Shown: piece after piece, positions 28,208 through 36,597 of the stretch | Layout: every line of letters begins with the position of its first letter | Numbering within the stretch: position 1 is the first letter of the stretch | Source: DASYXZ01 sp035308965 | GTDB taxonomy: Bacteria > Acidobacteriota > Terriglobia > UBA7540 | Assembly: GCA_035308965.1 (NCBI GenBank) | Contig: DATGFN010000043.1 | Location: forward strand, 124,001 to 188,000 | Length of the DNA stretch: 64,000 nucleotides | Reading direction: 5' to 3' | The notes under the pieces: model-generated | The model's input: only the letters and a program-made list of their open reading frames with translations | The model's database searches: none | What the model was told of the DNA's origin: nothing | Translations under genes and position numbers: made by a program

Positions 28208-28287
28208 CGTAGGGGGAGGGCTTGCCCTCCCCTTATTTGAGAAACTGACGAAGCAACAAAAAGGGGAGGGCAAGCCCTCCCCCTACG
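28208..28287. repeat. Inverted pair of self-complementary hairpins
   Basis: A perfect 27-bp inverted repeat (28208-28234 and 28261-28287) has a 26-nt spacer. Each arm is itself a hairpin built on GGGGAGGGC-TT-GCCCTCCCC. It has the same architecture as 1105-1167 and 2093-2162. It separates HTH paralogues 2 and 3. Confidence 0.85.
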
Positions 28288-28384
28288 TTGTTAAATGCCC
28301 GGTCTGCGGCAATTCCAAGCCAAACCCCGCGGAGTCGCCGCGGCGAGAACCGTGCTACAAACGCGTAAAAGGAACCAAACTGTT

Positions 28385-28708
28385 ATGGCCGACTCAAACG
28401 AACGAGAGCAAATTACGCCGGGAACAAAGACAATGTGGTTAAGCGCCAAATCAGGCGGAGCAAAAAGTATTGCGCGCGATGCCTGCGGCCGATTTTTCTG
28501 CCCTCCGCAACCCGCGGGCACGGTCACGGTTCCCGTCGCCTGGCGGAGCCTTTGCGCCCGAACCGGAACTAGCGTAACCATGTCCAAGTTTTATCGTTGG
28601 ATCCGAGATCGCAGAATCAGTTCCATCCGCGTTCGCGGCAATTATTATATTCGGGTCAAGACCCTCGACAAGTTGGTCGAAAAAGCCATTCGGGGGATTG
28701 GGTGGTAG
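28385..28708 (+). CDS. Excisionase-like HTH protein, paralogue 3
   Basis: The 107-residue protein is the most divergent of the three. It keeps AWRSLCARTG and FYRWIRDRRI but has IRVRGNYYIRVKTLD in the wing, where the others have RLGxKIxVP. The N-terminal 45 residues are unrelated to the other two. The ATG at 28385 is preceded by AAGGA at a slightly long spacing; a longer frame upstream runs into the inverted repeat. It lies just before the hairpin array and transposase. Confidence 0.75.
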   Translation: MADSNEREQITPGTKTMWLSAKSGGAKSIARDACGRFFCPPQPAGTVTVPVAWRSLCARTGTSVTMSKFYRWIRDRRISSIRVRGNYYIRVKTLDKLVEKAIRGIGW

Positions 28709-28721
28709 TGATTGCGTGGGG

Positions 28722-29006
28722 TGCGGCCCCGTCAGGGCCGTAATTATTTTTGCGGGCATCCGTAATCCGTAGGTTTCACCTACGGCTATCCAGCGTATTG
28801 CCCTTCAGGCAATCCCGAACGGCATGCAACCCACCGCAGAGCGGTGGACGATGGATAGCCGCAGGTTTCAACCTGCGGAACCGGAATGGCAATCCCGAAC
28901 GGTTTTCAACCCACCGCAGAGCGGTGGACCGTGGATAGCCGAAGGTTTCAACCTGTGGAAAAGAAAAGGCAAAAAACCATATCAACCCGTCGGACGGCGG
29001 GTTGAC
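28722..29006. repeat. Hairpin array, left of the transposase
   Basis: Seven short hairpins or hairpin remnants follow one another. They include CGGCCC-CGTCA-GGGCCG, CCGTAGG-TTTCA-CCTACGG, ATTGCC-CTTCA-GGCAAT, CCACCGC-AGA-GCGGTGG (twice), CCGCAGG-TTTCAA-CCTGCGG and a 24-nt CAACCCG dyad. Stems differ, while several loops end in TCA. The same order recurs to the right of the transposase. Confidence 0.85.
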
Positions 29007-29023
29007 GGGCGTACAATCATCTC

Positions 29024-29470
29024 ATGTCCACCTACACCGCGATTGCGTATCACATTGTGTTTTCCACCAAGGGACGCGAGCCCGTCCTTAAGGCAGACCG
29101 TCGCCAGGAGCTTTTCCGGTACATCGGGGGCATTTTGAAGAAACGCGAATGCCACCTCCACCGCGTCAACGGTGTTGAGGATCACCTGCACATCCTCACC
29201 GGTCTTCATCCCTCGGTAAGCCTCGCCGACTTGGTGAAAGACATTAAAACGGGCACGTCCCATTGGATTAAGGAGCATTCTGTCTTCCCAATGTTCTCGC
29301 ATTGGCAGGACGGATACGCTGCGTTTACGCATTCGAAGCCGGAACTGGAAAGGCTGATTGAATACATCATCGGGCAGCAAGAACATCACCGCGGAATGAG
29401 CTTTGTGGATGAATACAGAAAGTTGCTTGTGGAAGCGGGCGTAAATTTCGACGAACGATATATGCTTTGA
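29024..29470 (+). CDS. IS200-like Y1 transposase (RAYT type)
   Basis: The 148-residue single-strand transposase has the HUH motif in VEDHLHILTG (His54, His56) and the catalytic Tyr in LIEYIIGQQEHH (Tyr114). These enzymes cut and join DNA at hairpins as single strands. RAYT-type members are tied to REP sequences and are usually single-copy genes without classic ends. Here the gene sits between two copies of one hairpin array, which fits a RAYT. The ATG at 29024 lies 18 bp after the last left hairpin. The length is complete and all key residues are present, so it may be active. Confidence 0.88.
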   Translation: MSTYTAIAYHIVFSTKGREPVLKADRRQELFRYIGGILKKRECHLHRVNGVEDHLHILTGLHPSVSLADLVKDIKTGTSHWIKEHSVFPMFSHWQDGYAAFTHSKPELERLIEYIIGQQEHHRGMSFVDEYRKLLVEAGVNFDERYML

Positions 29471-29480
29471 CCGGTTGCGG

Positions 29481-29880
29481 TCGGCCCCGTCAGGGCCGGG
29501 ATGATCTTGGCGGGCACTCGTGGTCCGTAGGTTTCACCTACGGCTATCCAGCGTATTGCCCTTCAGGCAATGTTGAATGGTATGCAACCCACCGCAACGC
29601 GGTGGACGATGGATAGCCGCAGGTTTCAACCTGCGGAATAGGAAAGATAAAAGACAACATCAACCCGTCGGACGGCGGGTTGACCGATTTGATGTGCGGC
29701 CCCGTCAGGGCCGTAATTATTTTGGCGGGCACTCGTGGTCCGTAGGTTTCACCTACGGCTATCCAGCGTATTGCCCTTCAGGCAATGTTGAAAGGTATGC
29801 AACCCACCGCACAGCTACCCACTGCGATCCCCTTCAGGCAATCCCAAACGATTTGCAACCCACCGCAAAGCGGGTAGCGA
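29481..29880. repeat. Hairpin arrays, right of the transposase (two units)
   Basis: Unit 2 (29481-29685) repeats the full hairpin order of the left array once. Unit 3 (29696-29880) repeats the first four hairpins and ends in degenerate CCACCGC and CCTTCAGG fragments. Units are direct repeats of each other and of the left array, with few base changes. Confidence 0.85.
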
Positions 29881-30600
29881 GGACCGCTCGCCACGGCGAG
29901 TTCGCGGTCTCGCTCTCTTCCAAGCTACCGTGGCGCACCTGGACACTCCCACCTGCTCCGATTTTAGACAAGTGCCGCCGACTTGCCGCGGCGAGCGGTC
30001 GTCGCTGCTTGCTCAGATATCCCAAAATGACGCGATCCCGCCAAACGTGAAGCCGCCCGCTTTGGAAGTAGCGCAGGACTCGTGGTTCAGTCCTGCGGCC
30101 ATTCCATTTCTTTGCTGGGTCACCATTCCCGCAAGGTAAGAGCGCAGAAGTGAAATGGAAGAGCCGCAGGACCGGAGAGCAGGTCCTGCGCTACCAAGGC
30201 CTTTTCCTGCGCGGCGCTCGAGTTCTGAGCCGGTAGCGAGGACCGCTCGGCGCCGACTCGCCGCGGCCTCTCTCCCAAACCACCATTGCGCGCATGGACA
30301 CTCCGTTCTGCTCCGATTTTGGCTCCGAAATAAAACCCGCGGTGACCTCCGCGCTACGTGGCTGGCCAAACGTGAAGCTACTTTCGAGGCCTGTCGCCCC
30401 GCCGGAGATCAATCTTGATGCCTGTTGCCCCATTTTCCCACGGCTTACGAGGTGGGCCACGGTCGTTTTCTGTCGCCCCGCTGGAGCTTTGCTCCTCTCT
30501 TCTTTCTTTATTCCCATCTAAGCTCAGTCCCAAATCCTGCCCTTTAGAAGACTTCGACTCAACACCCGGCCTCTCGTGACATGGGCCGGATGATGATCCC
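29881..30600. repeat. Degenerate hairpin-rich DNA with an internal duplication
   Basis: No gene is visible. A stretch of about 85 bp near 29877-29965 (GACCGCTCG ... TGGACACTC ... CTGCTCCGATTTT) recurs in altered form near 30234-30320. Hairpins with CGCAGGAC/GTCCTGCG stems lie near 30072-30097 and 30163-30190. The region looks like decayed copies of intergenic repeats. Confidence 0.55.
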
Positions 30601-30840
30601 CAACCGACAGTGTATAAATTTCCGGTAAAGCGAGGCGGGCCGGTGCAATATGTATGGCCATAATCCGGTGAAACCAAGTGATTTACTTTCAATCTCCGAA
30701 TTTGGTCTTTGGCTTGCGGTGAATTCAAACGTGACACCAGAAGATGATTTCTGCGCGGCGAGCAGGTGCAAATGCGGGCTCCGTAACTCAACCGCGCAAG
30801 ACGCTTGCGTGTCTTCAATGCACGATATTGAGCCGAGTCT

Positions 30841-32712
30841 ATGAAAGCTTCTCAAAAGATTACATTCGTCGCACTGCTATTGCTGGTCGGGGCGGGAATT
30901 GTCGGCCTGATTCTGAGTGGCAGCATGTTCACGACCCAACCTAAAGGGAAAATCAGTTCGGGCACAGACGCCTCCGGCGCTGCCTTGAATCAGCAGTACC
31001 TGGAGACCGCCAAGCGCCTGTCGGCGCTGGCCGCGACGGCCGAAGAACAGCAAGTGGCGGAGGACGCGCTTCACAATGCCGACCAGGAATTGGACCTGCA
31101 GTTCGCCGCCGCGCTCCAAGCAGCCGGGAATCAGACAATTGTTCAGAGCCCGGAAGTGCGCGACATTCAAACTCGGATCGGAAAAATCCAGGCAGCAATT
31201 GAAACCAAGCAGGCCGAGGTTAATCACCTGACTGACGCGGTCAAGTCGGCCAAAGGTGATCAGCAGGCAACTGTGCAGCAGCAACTGGACGTGAGCCAGG
31301 CCGAATTGGATTTTTACAAAGAGAGGCTGGATGATGCCAAAGATGATTTGGTCCGCGCCGGAGGCGATCCGCACAGCAGGATCCAGCAGCTTGTGGACGA
31401 GCACCAGGCCGCATCGCACTCGGCTGACTCGGTCAAGTTCCCGTCCATCAACGAGCCGCCCCAGGGATCATCCAGCCTTCTGGCCAAATGGTCGCAATGG
31501 AAGGCCATCCGCCGCAAGGAGGACCAAATTCTTCAGGGCCGGCAGGAAGCCGTTAAAGCTGCTGACGCTCTGATGATTCAATTTGGACCACTGCAACAGC
31601 AGGTCGCCTCCGAACAAGCCGAACGGAAGGCCGCCGTCAGCCGGGCGAAAGGCGGGGCGACGGCCACCGCCGCGGCGTCACAGGTTGCGCCGGGATCGAA
31701 GCAAGCTGCGACGGCCGCGATTGCGATGCTACAACGCACGTCGCAGGACCAAAAGACCATGGCCGTCATGGGCAGGCGCATCCGAAGTCTTCAGAACTTG
31801 GGATTGACTTATGACCGGTGGGTTGGGCTGGTCCGGGCCGACGCGCGCTCCGTGATGCATGCCATGATTGCGTCCGCGCTTTGGATAGTTCTGTTGATGC
31901 TGGTGGTCTTCGGAATCAACCGGCTGATGGAGCGCTTTTTCGAACGCCTCAGCCTGGAACACAAGCAACGCGCAACCCTTCAAGCGGTGTTTAAAATCAG
32001 CATTCAAGTGTTAACCGTTATTGTAATTCTGATTGTGATATTCGGTCCGCCCAACCAGTTGTCCACAGTGTTGGGCCTGGCGGGCGCCGGGTTGACCGTG
32101 GTCCTGAAAGACTTCATCGTATCCTTCCTGGGCTGGTTCGTCCTGATGGGTCGCCACGGAATTCACGTGGGAGATTGGGTGGAAATCAACGGAGTCCGCG
32201 GCGAAGTGATCGAGATCAGCCTGCTGAGGACCGTATTACTCGAAACCGGAAACTGGACCGATTCGGGCCAACCGACGGGCCGCCAAGTTGCCTTCCTGAA
32301 CCAGTACGCTGTAGATGGTTACTATTTCAATTTTTCGACCTCGGGCCAGTGGCTCTGGGATGAACTCCAGGTGCTCGTTCCCGGGGACCAGGACCCCTAC
32401 CCCGTGGTCGAAAAAATTCGCGCCATCGCGGAAAAAGAAACCGAAAACAGCACTCACTTGGCGGAACGCGAGTGGCAAAGGGTATCGCGCCGCTATGGCG
32501 TGGGGTCGTTTACCGCCCAACCCTCTGTGAACGTCAAGCCCACTGATGCTGGAGTGGTGGTAATTGTGCGCTACATCACGCGAGCTGAAGAACGATCGGA
32601 AGTGCGCTTCCGCCTGAATCACGCAGTGGTCAAATTGCTGCACGGTGGAGCAGAACTTGCGCCTCCGCCCGAAAGGCCAAGCGCTCCGGAAACCGCGCAT
32701 CGCCCGTGGTAA
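30841..32712 (+). CDS. MscS-family mechanosensitive channel with long coiled coil
   Basis: The 623-residue membrane protein has an N-terminal signal anchor (ITFVALLLLVGAGIVGLILSG). A periplasmic region of about 290 residues follows, rich in Gln, Ala and Lys, with coiled-coil character (residues 45-330). After it come membrane helices near 345-440 and the MscS core: GLAGAGLTVVLKDFIVSFLGW as pore helix, then GDWVEINGVRGEVIEISLLRT. The C-terminal cytosolic domain is present. It should release solutes on osmotic downshock. The 240 bp before the start (30601-30840) hold no gene and probably the promoter. It converges with the FG-GAP gene. Confidence 0.9.
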   Translation: MKASQKITFVALLLLVGAGIVGLILSGSMFTTQPKGKISSGTDASGAALNQQYLETAKRLSALAATAEEQQVAEDALHNADQELDLQFAAALQAAGNQTIVQSPEVRDIQTRIGKIQAAIETKQAEVNHLTDAVKSAKGDQQATVQQQLDVSQAELDFYKERLDDAKDDLVRAGGDPHSRIQQLVDEHQAASHSADSVKFPSINEPPQGSSSLLAKWSQWKAIRRKEDQILQGRQEAVKAADALMIQFGPLQQQVASEQAERKAAVSRAKGGATATAAASQVAPGSKQAATAAIAMLQRTSQDQKTMAVMGRRIRSLQNLGLTYDRWVGLVRADARSVMHAMIASALWIVLLMLVVFGINRLMERFFERLSLEHKQRATLQAVFKISIQVLTVIVILIVIFGPPNQLSTVLGLAGAGLTVVLKDFIVSFLGWFVLMGRHGIHVGDWVEINGVRGEVIEISLLRTVLLETGNWTDSGQPTGRQVAFLNQYAVDGYYFNFSTSGQWLWDELQVLVPGDQDPYPVVEKIRAIAEKETENSTHLAEREWQRVSRRYGVGSFTAQPSVNVKPTDAGVVVIVRYITRAEERSEVRFRLNHAVVKLLHGGAELAPPPERPSAPETAHRPW

Positions 32713-32724
32713 GCGTTCGCGACT

Positions 32725-34038
32725 TCACCCCAAATTCTCGTACCACTTCACGTTGCCGGTGGAGGCGCCGATGGTCACGATGTCCAGGCGGCCATCGCCG
32801 TTGATGTCTTCGAGGGCGATTCCGGAGGCGGCCATATCCGTGTCTAGAACTTCGCGCTTCCACTCCAGACCCGCCGTGTCGGTTGCAGAAAAAATAATCA
32901 GGCTGGTCCCAGCGCCGCGAAATCCGGCCACAATTTCGTCGTTGCCGTCGCCGTTGAAATCGGCGCAGGCGAGCGCGTGGCCATCGTTGAAGGTGGAATC
33001 GATCACGTGCCGCTCCCAGAGCTCGCCGGGTTTGGCCGATTGAGGCTGGCGATAAACCACCACCTGCTCCCCATGCCAGGGTTCGATGGTGGCAAGAAAC
33101 CTCCTCCCATTGACCTTCCCGACGCCGATTTCGCTGGAGCCGCGCCGTGCTGATTTTGTTTCTCCGGAGCCTGGCGCGCGCGACGTGGGCTGATCGCCCG
33201 CGCCCAGCCGGATTTTTGTCCAACGCAGATTCGGGATATGGCCGGCGGAATGGAAAAGATGCACACCCTCAAAGCTGGCGGTCAATATTTCATCGCGCCC
33301 GTCGCCATCCCAATCCAAGACGCGAAGGCCGTGAATCACGGTGAGCGTGTCATCAATCAAATAAGATTCCCAATTGGCTTTCGGCTCGTTCCGGCCGCTC
33401 GAGTGGCGGCGCTGCATTTCATCCGGCATGGCCAACCATGTAAGCGGAGCGGCAATGGCATAATCGGGCGCGTGCGCACCGCGGCCGAGAAGCGGCGCGG
33501 CAACGAGTTCATAGCGGCCATCGCCGTCGAGGTCCCCCCAGCGTAAACGGTGCGACGTGGGGATCTGGCCGATCTGAGTTAGCGACCATTCGGCGTCAGG
33601 CGATTCGGGAGGCGCGGCCCACCACAAATTCCCGCCGTGCGTGCTGTCGTCGATGGAAAAATCGGTTGCCAGCGCGACGCCATGGGATTGATTGCCCTTG
33701 CCGAAAAGGGGAGCCAGGCTGATGTTACCGGAAGTCTTGGTGGTGATGGGCCGCGGCTTCCAGCCTGGATTCTCGTACCACTCGACGATGTGATCTTGCG
33801 AGCTGAGGGCCAGGATATCCGACTTGCCATCGCCGTTGACGTCCGCGACTGCTACTTGGTAACCGTGGGGAATTTTGGCGACTTGATGGATTTTCCAGCG
33901 CAGAGGCGATTTCGATTCTGCCGGTCTTCCCTGACTCGATGATGGAGGGGTTCCAGATATACATGGGCTCAATACTGCGCCGGTAACAGCGGTCTTCAGA
34001 AAATCGCGGCGGGTGATTCGTAATCTTCCTTGCGCCAT
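32725..34038 (-). CDS. Tat-exported FG-GAP/VCBS repeat protein
   Basis: The product of about 437 residues starts with a twin-arginine signal (RITRRDFLKTAVTGAVLS). It then has at least six FG-GAP/VCBS blades with calcium-binding DxNxDGxxD loops: VADVNGDGKSDIL, WGDLDGDGRYELV, VLDWDGDGRDEIL, CADFNGDGNDEIV and LEDINGDGRLDIV. These form an extracytoplasmic beta-propeller. Function is unknown. A GTG at 34077, overlapping the upstream stop as GTGA, would add 13 residues and allow translational coupling; I prefer the ATG at 34038 for its shorter Tat n-region. It is the last gene of a three-gene operon. Confidence 0.82.
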   Translation of the reverse strand: MAQGRLRITRRDFLKTAVTGAVLSPCISGTPPSSSQGRPAESKSPLRWKIHQVAKIPHGYQVAVADVNGDGKSDILALSSQDHIVEWYENPGWKPRPITTKTSGNISLAPLFGKGNQSHGVALATDFSIDDSTHGGNLWWAAPPESPDAEWSLTQIGQIPTSHRLRWGDLDGDGRYELVAAPLLGRGAHAPDYAIAAPLTWLAMPDEMQRRHSSGRNEPKANWESYLIDDTLTVIHGLRVLDWDGDGRDEILTASFEGVHLFHSAGHIPNLRWTKIRLGAGDQPTSRAPGSGETKSARRGSSEIGVGKVNGRRFLATIEPWHGEQVVVYRQPQSAKPGELWERHVIDSTFNDGHALACADFNGDGNDEIVAGFRGAGTSLIIFSATDTAGLEWKREVLDTDMAASGIALEDINGDGRLDIVTIGASTGNVKWYENLG

Positions 34039-34073
34039 TGTTCTAAGCAAGAAATCCCGGGCGAACCTTCGAA

Positions 34074-35273
34074 TCACCGCCCCACAATTTCCGCCAGCGC
34101 GACCACGGCGGCGTCAACCTCGCTTTGAGTGTTGTAATAGTGCGGCGAGATACGGAGGGCGGAGACCGCTCTTTTTTCGTCCATGTCGATCACGGCATAG
34201 TCACGGAGGCTGGCGCTGGTATTGATCCCGCGCTGCCGAAGTTCCGCGACCACCTCACCTGCGGGGTGTCCCTTTACCTCCACAGTAACGATGGCGGCGA
34301 GCGAAGAGCCGCGATCGAGAACCCGCAGGCCCGGGACCTCGCTGAGTTTGGCCCGCGTGTAGGCAGCCAGCTCGCGCGCCCGGCGGCCGCCCTCGGCCAC
34401 TCCAACGGCAGAGGCATAGCGCGCGGCTTCACCCATGCCGAGGACGAGCGCGTAAGCGAACTCCCAATTCTCGAAGCGGCGGGCATCATCCACCAGCTCG
34501 AATGAATCCGCCTCAACCCATTTCGCGCCCTGCATGTCCACCAGCAGCGGATAGAGACCGCGCTCGAGCGCGCGGCTCGAAACGTAAAGAAAGCCGATGC
34601 CACGCGGGCCGCGAAGAAACTTGCGCGCTGTACCCGAAAGGAAATCACAGTGAAGGCGTGCGATGTCAATGGGGATATGCCCGACGGCCTGGCAGGCGTC
34701 CACCAGGAAAGGAATCCCCGCCGCCTCGCAAATTTCGCCCACCGCTTCGACAGGCTGAATCAATCCGGAGTTGGTGGGGACCCAGGTCACCGCTACCAGA
34801 CGGACTTCCGGCTTGGCGATCAATTCCCGCACCGATTCCGGATCGACACCGCCCCCGGGGAGATCGCGGGCGCGCAGGATTTTCACTCCGAATCGGCGGG
34901 CCAGCGAGAGATACATAAGCTGATTGGAAATGTAATCGTTGCGCGTGGTGACGATGGCGTCGAGGGTGGAGAAATCAAAAGCGGCGAGAGCCTGGGAATA
35001 TGCCACGGTGGCATTTTCGACCACCGCGATGTTTCTGGCCTGGGCCCCGATCAGGCGGGCGACATTTTCATAAGCCTGGTGGATGGCTTCGGTCGCGGCG
35101 TCAGCGGATTCGTATCCGCCAAAATCGGCCTCGCGCCGCAAATGGCCCAAGACTGCGTCAAGGACCGGCTGGGGCATAAGTCCAGCGCCCGCGTTGTTCA
35201 GATGATTCCGGTTGGCGCAACCCGGAGTTTCGGCGCGCCAACCGGCAACACGCTCGTCCAAGAACATTTCCAT
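34074..35273 (-). CDS. PLP-dependent class V aminotransferase-fold enzyme, EgtE-like
   Basis: The 399-residue cytoplasmic fold-type I PLP enzyme has the PLP lysine in SGTARKFLRGPRGIGFLYV, the cofactor Asp in FLVDACQAVGH, and the end motif LRISPHYYN. The N-terminus HLNNAGAGLMPQPV and FGGYESADAA, together with RKFLRGPRG, resemble EgtE, the C-S lyase of ergothioneine synthesis. No egtB or egtD gene is nearby, so EgtE activity is not proven; a cysteine desulfurase-like or epimerase role is possible. It starts 5 bp after the O-methyltransferase gene and overlaps or abuts the FG-GAP gene, forming an operon. Confidence 0.78.
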   Translation of the reverse strand: MEMFLDERVAGWRAETPGCANRNHLNNAGAGLMPQPVLDAVLGHLRREADFGGYESADAATEAIHQAYENVARLIGAQARNIAVVENATVAYSQALAAFDFSTLDAIVTTRNDYISNQLMYLSLARRFGVKILRARDLPGGGVDPESVRELIAKPEVRLVAVTWVPTNSGLIQPVEAVGEICEAAGIPFLVDACQAVGHIPIDIARLHCDFLSGTARKFLRGPRGIGFLYVSSRALERGLYPLLVDMQGAKWVEADSFELVDDARRFENWEFAYALVLGMGEAARYASAVGVAEGGRRARELAAYTRAKLSEVPGLRVLDRGSSLAAIVTVEVKGHPAGEVVAELRQRGINTSASLRDYAVIDMDEKRAVSALRISPHYYNTQSEVDAAVVALAEIVGR

Positions 35274-35278
35274 CCCAT

Positions 35279-36301
35279 TTATTTCTCGGCGATCACAAGC
35301 TGCTCGAATGTGGGAGGAAGCTGGCGAAGCTCCGTCCGCGAAAATCCGGCATTGTTGAACATACGCTGATACTCGGAAAAAGTGTAGGCGTCGCCGCTGG
35401 GCGTGCCGGCCAGCATTTTTAAACTGAAGGTCGCGGCGGGTGGGGGCGTAATGCGGTCCTCATTAGGCACGAACTCCAGGGCCACAGCCTTCCCTCCCGG
35501 AACCAGGGCGGCGTGAACTTTCTTGAGCAGCTTTTCGCAGGCCGGCACGTCAAAGTGATGGAGAAAATTTGTGAGCAGAACCAGGTTGTAGCCGGCGCCG
35601 AAATCGACGTCAAACGCGCTGCCCGCAATGGTTCGGTGCCGCGCCGCCACTCCTGCTTTTTGCGCATTCGCCTTGGCCACTTCCAGGACGTTCGGCCAGT
35701 CAACGGCCACCACTTCCAGATTGGAATTGTGCTGGGCCAGAGTGATTCCAAAAATGCCGTGCCCGGCGGCGATATCCAGAACTTTCATTTTTCCGGCTTC
35801 GGAAATATTCAGCATTTTGGAAATCAAGATGGCCGGAAGGGTCATCAAACCAGCCATGGACTGCGCGAACTGCACCCAAATCGGGTGGTTGGGTTCCAGG
35901 TCACCTTCTCCAGCGAGCGTCGTGCCGCCTTTGCGAACTGCATCGGCCAGATTCTTGAAACCATCGGTCAACATGGGCGAGGTGAGAAATCCTACGGCCC
36001 CGCCGGCGTAAGCTTCCGAACGCTTATCGAGAAACTTGGCGGTGTCGGGAGTCAAGCCGTAATTATTTCCGTCCTTGGTCAGGAAACCGATAATGGTCAG
36101 GTAATCGCAGAGAATGCGCGTGCCGCGCTCCGAGGCGCCGCAACGCTTTGCCGCCGCTTGAGCGGTAGCCGCTCCTTCGCCTATGGCCGTGAACAATTCC
36201 AATTCGACCGCGGCCTTCAGTGCCTCGGTCCTCTCGTAAGCGCTGAGGGTTTCAAAGAAAAGTACGGGTGAAGGTTGCTGTGCAGTAGCTTGCTGTGGCA
36301 T
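35279..36301 (-). CDS. SAM-dependent O-methyltransferase (Methyltransf_2 type)
   Basis: The 340-residue protein has an N-terminal winged-helix dimerisation domain (about residues 10-95; ELFTAIGEG, CGASERGTRILCDYL). The Rossmann methyltransferase domain has the SAM-binding VLDIAAGHGIFGITLA (about residues 170-185) and the catalytic-region LTNFLHHFD. Relatives methylate hydroxyls of small aromatic or polyketide-like molecules such as acetylserotonin. The substrate is unknown. AAGGAGGAATCTCA gives a strong start at 36301. It is the first gene of the operon with the EgtE-like enzyme; a paralogue lies at 39105. Confidence 0.85.
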   Translation of the reverse strand: MPQQATAQQPSPVLFFETLSAYERTEALKAAVELELFTAIGEGAATAQAAAKRCGASERGTRILCDYLTIIGFLTKDGNNYGLTPDTAKFLDKRSEAYAGGAVGFLTSPMLTDGFKNLADAVRKGGTTLAGEGDLEPNHPIWVQFAQSMAGLMTLPAILISKMLNISEAGKMKVLDIAAGHGIFGITLAQHNSNLEVVAVDWPNVLEVAKANAQKAGVAARHRTIAGSAFDVDFGAGYNLVLLTNFLHHFDVPACEKLLKKVHAALVPGGKAVALEFVPNEDRITPPPAATFSLKMLAGTPSGDAYTFSEYQRMFNNAGFSRTELRQLPPTFEQLVIAEK

Positions 36302-36399
36302 TGAGATTCCTCCTTGGAATGAAATTGAGCTGACTAAGATTCAATATCGAGTTTCTGTCCGTGATCTAATCCCATCGTTTTTAGTGAAAGTATAGAACC

Positions 36400-36531
36400 C
36401 CCCTCACCCGTCCCCGCTCTGCGGGTCCACCCTCTCCCCCAAGGGGGCGAGGGCAAAGATGCTTTTTTTTAATTCTCCCCTCGCCCCCTTGGGGGGAGAG
36501 GGTGGGTCGCCAAACCGACACAGGTGAGGGG
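36400..36531. repeat. Nested inverted repeat with C/G-rich arms
   Basis: Outer CCCCTCACC and GGTGAGGGG enclose arms 36427-36453 and 36478-36505, which are complementary over 27 bp with one extra C. Each arm folds on itself (CTCCCCC-AA-GGGGGCGAG). The spacer holds a run of eight T. CCCTCACC...CTCTCCC repeats of this look are common in diverse bacteria. It fills the gap between the methyltransferase start and the rhomboid stop. Confidence 0.8.
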
Positions 36532-36597
36532 ATATTCCCACTCAAGGCTTCATTCATTTTGGGATGTTTCAAATAGATGCCCAATCGCTCCAACCCG

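Noticed and set aside
28722..29880. Hairpin arrays considered as a CRISPR array
   Set aside because: Repeats are different hairpins in fixed order, not one repeat with unique equal-length spacers, and no cas gene is near.
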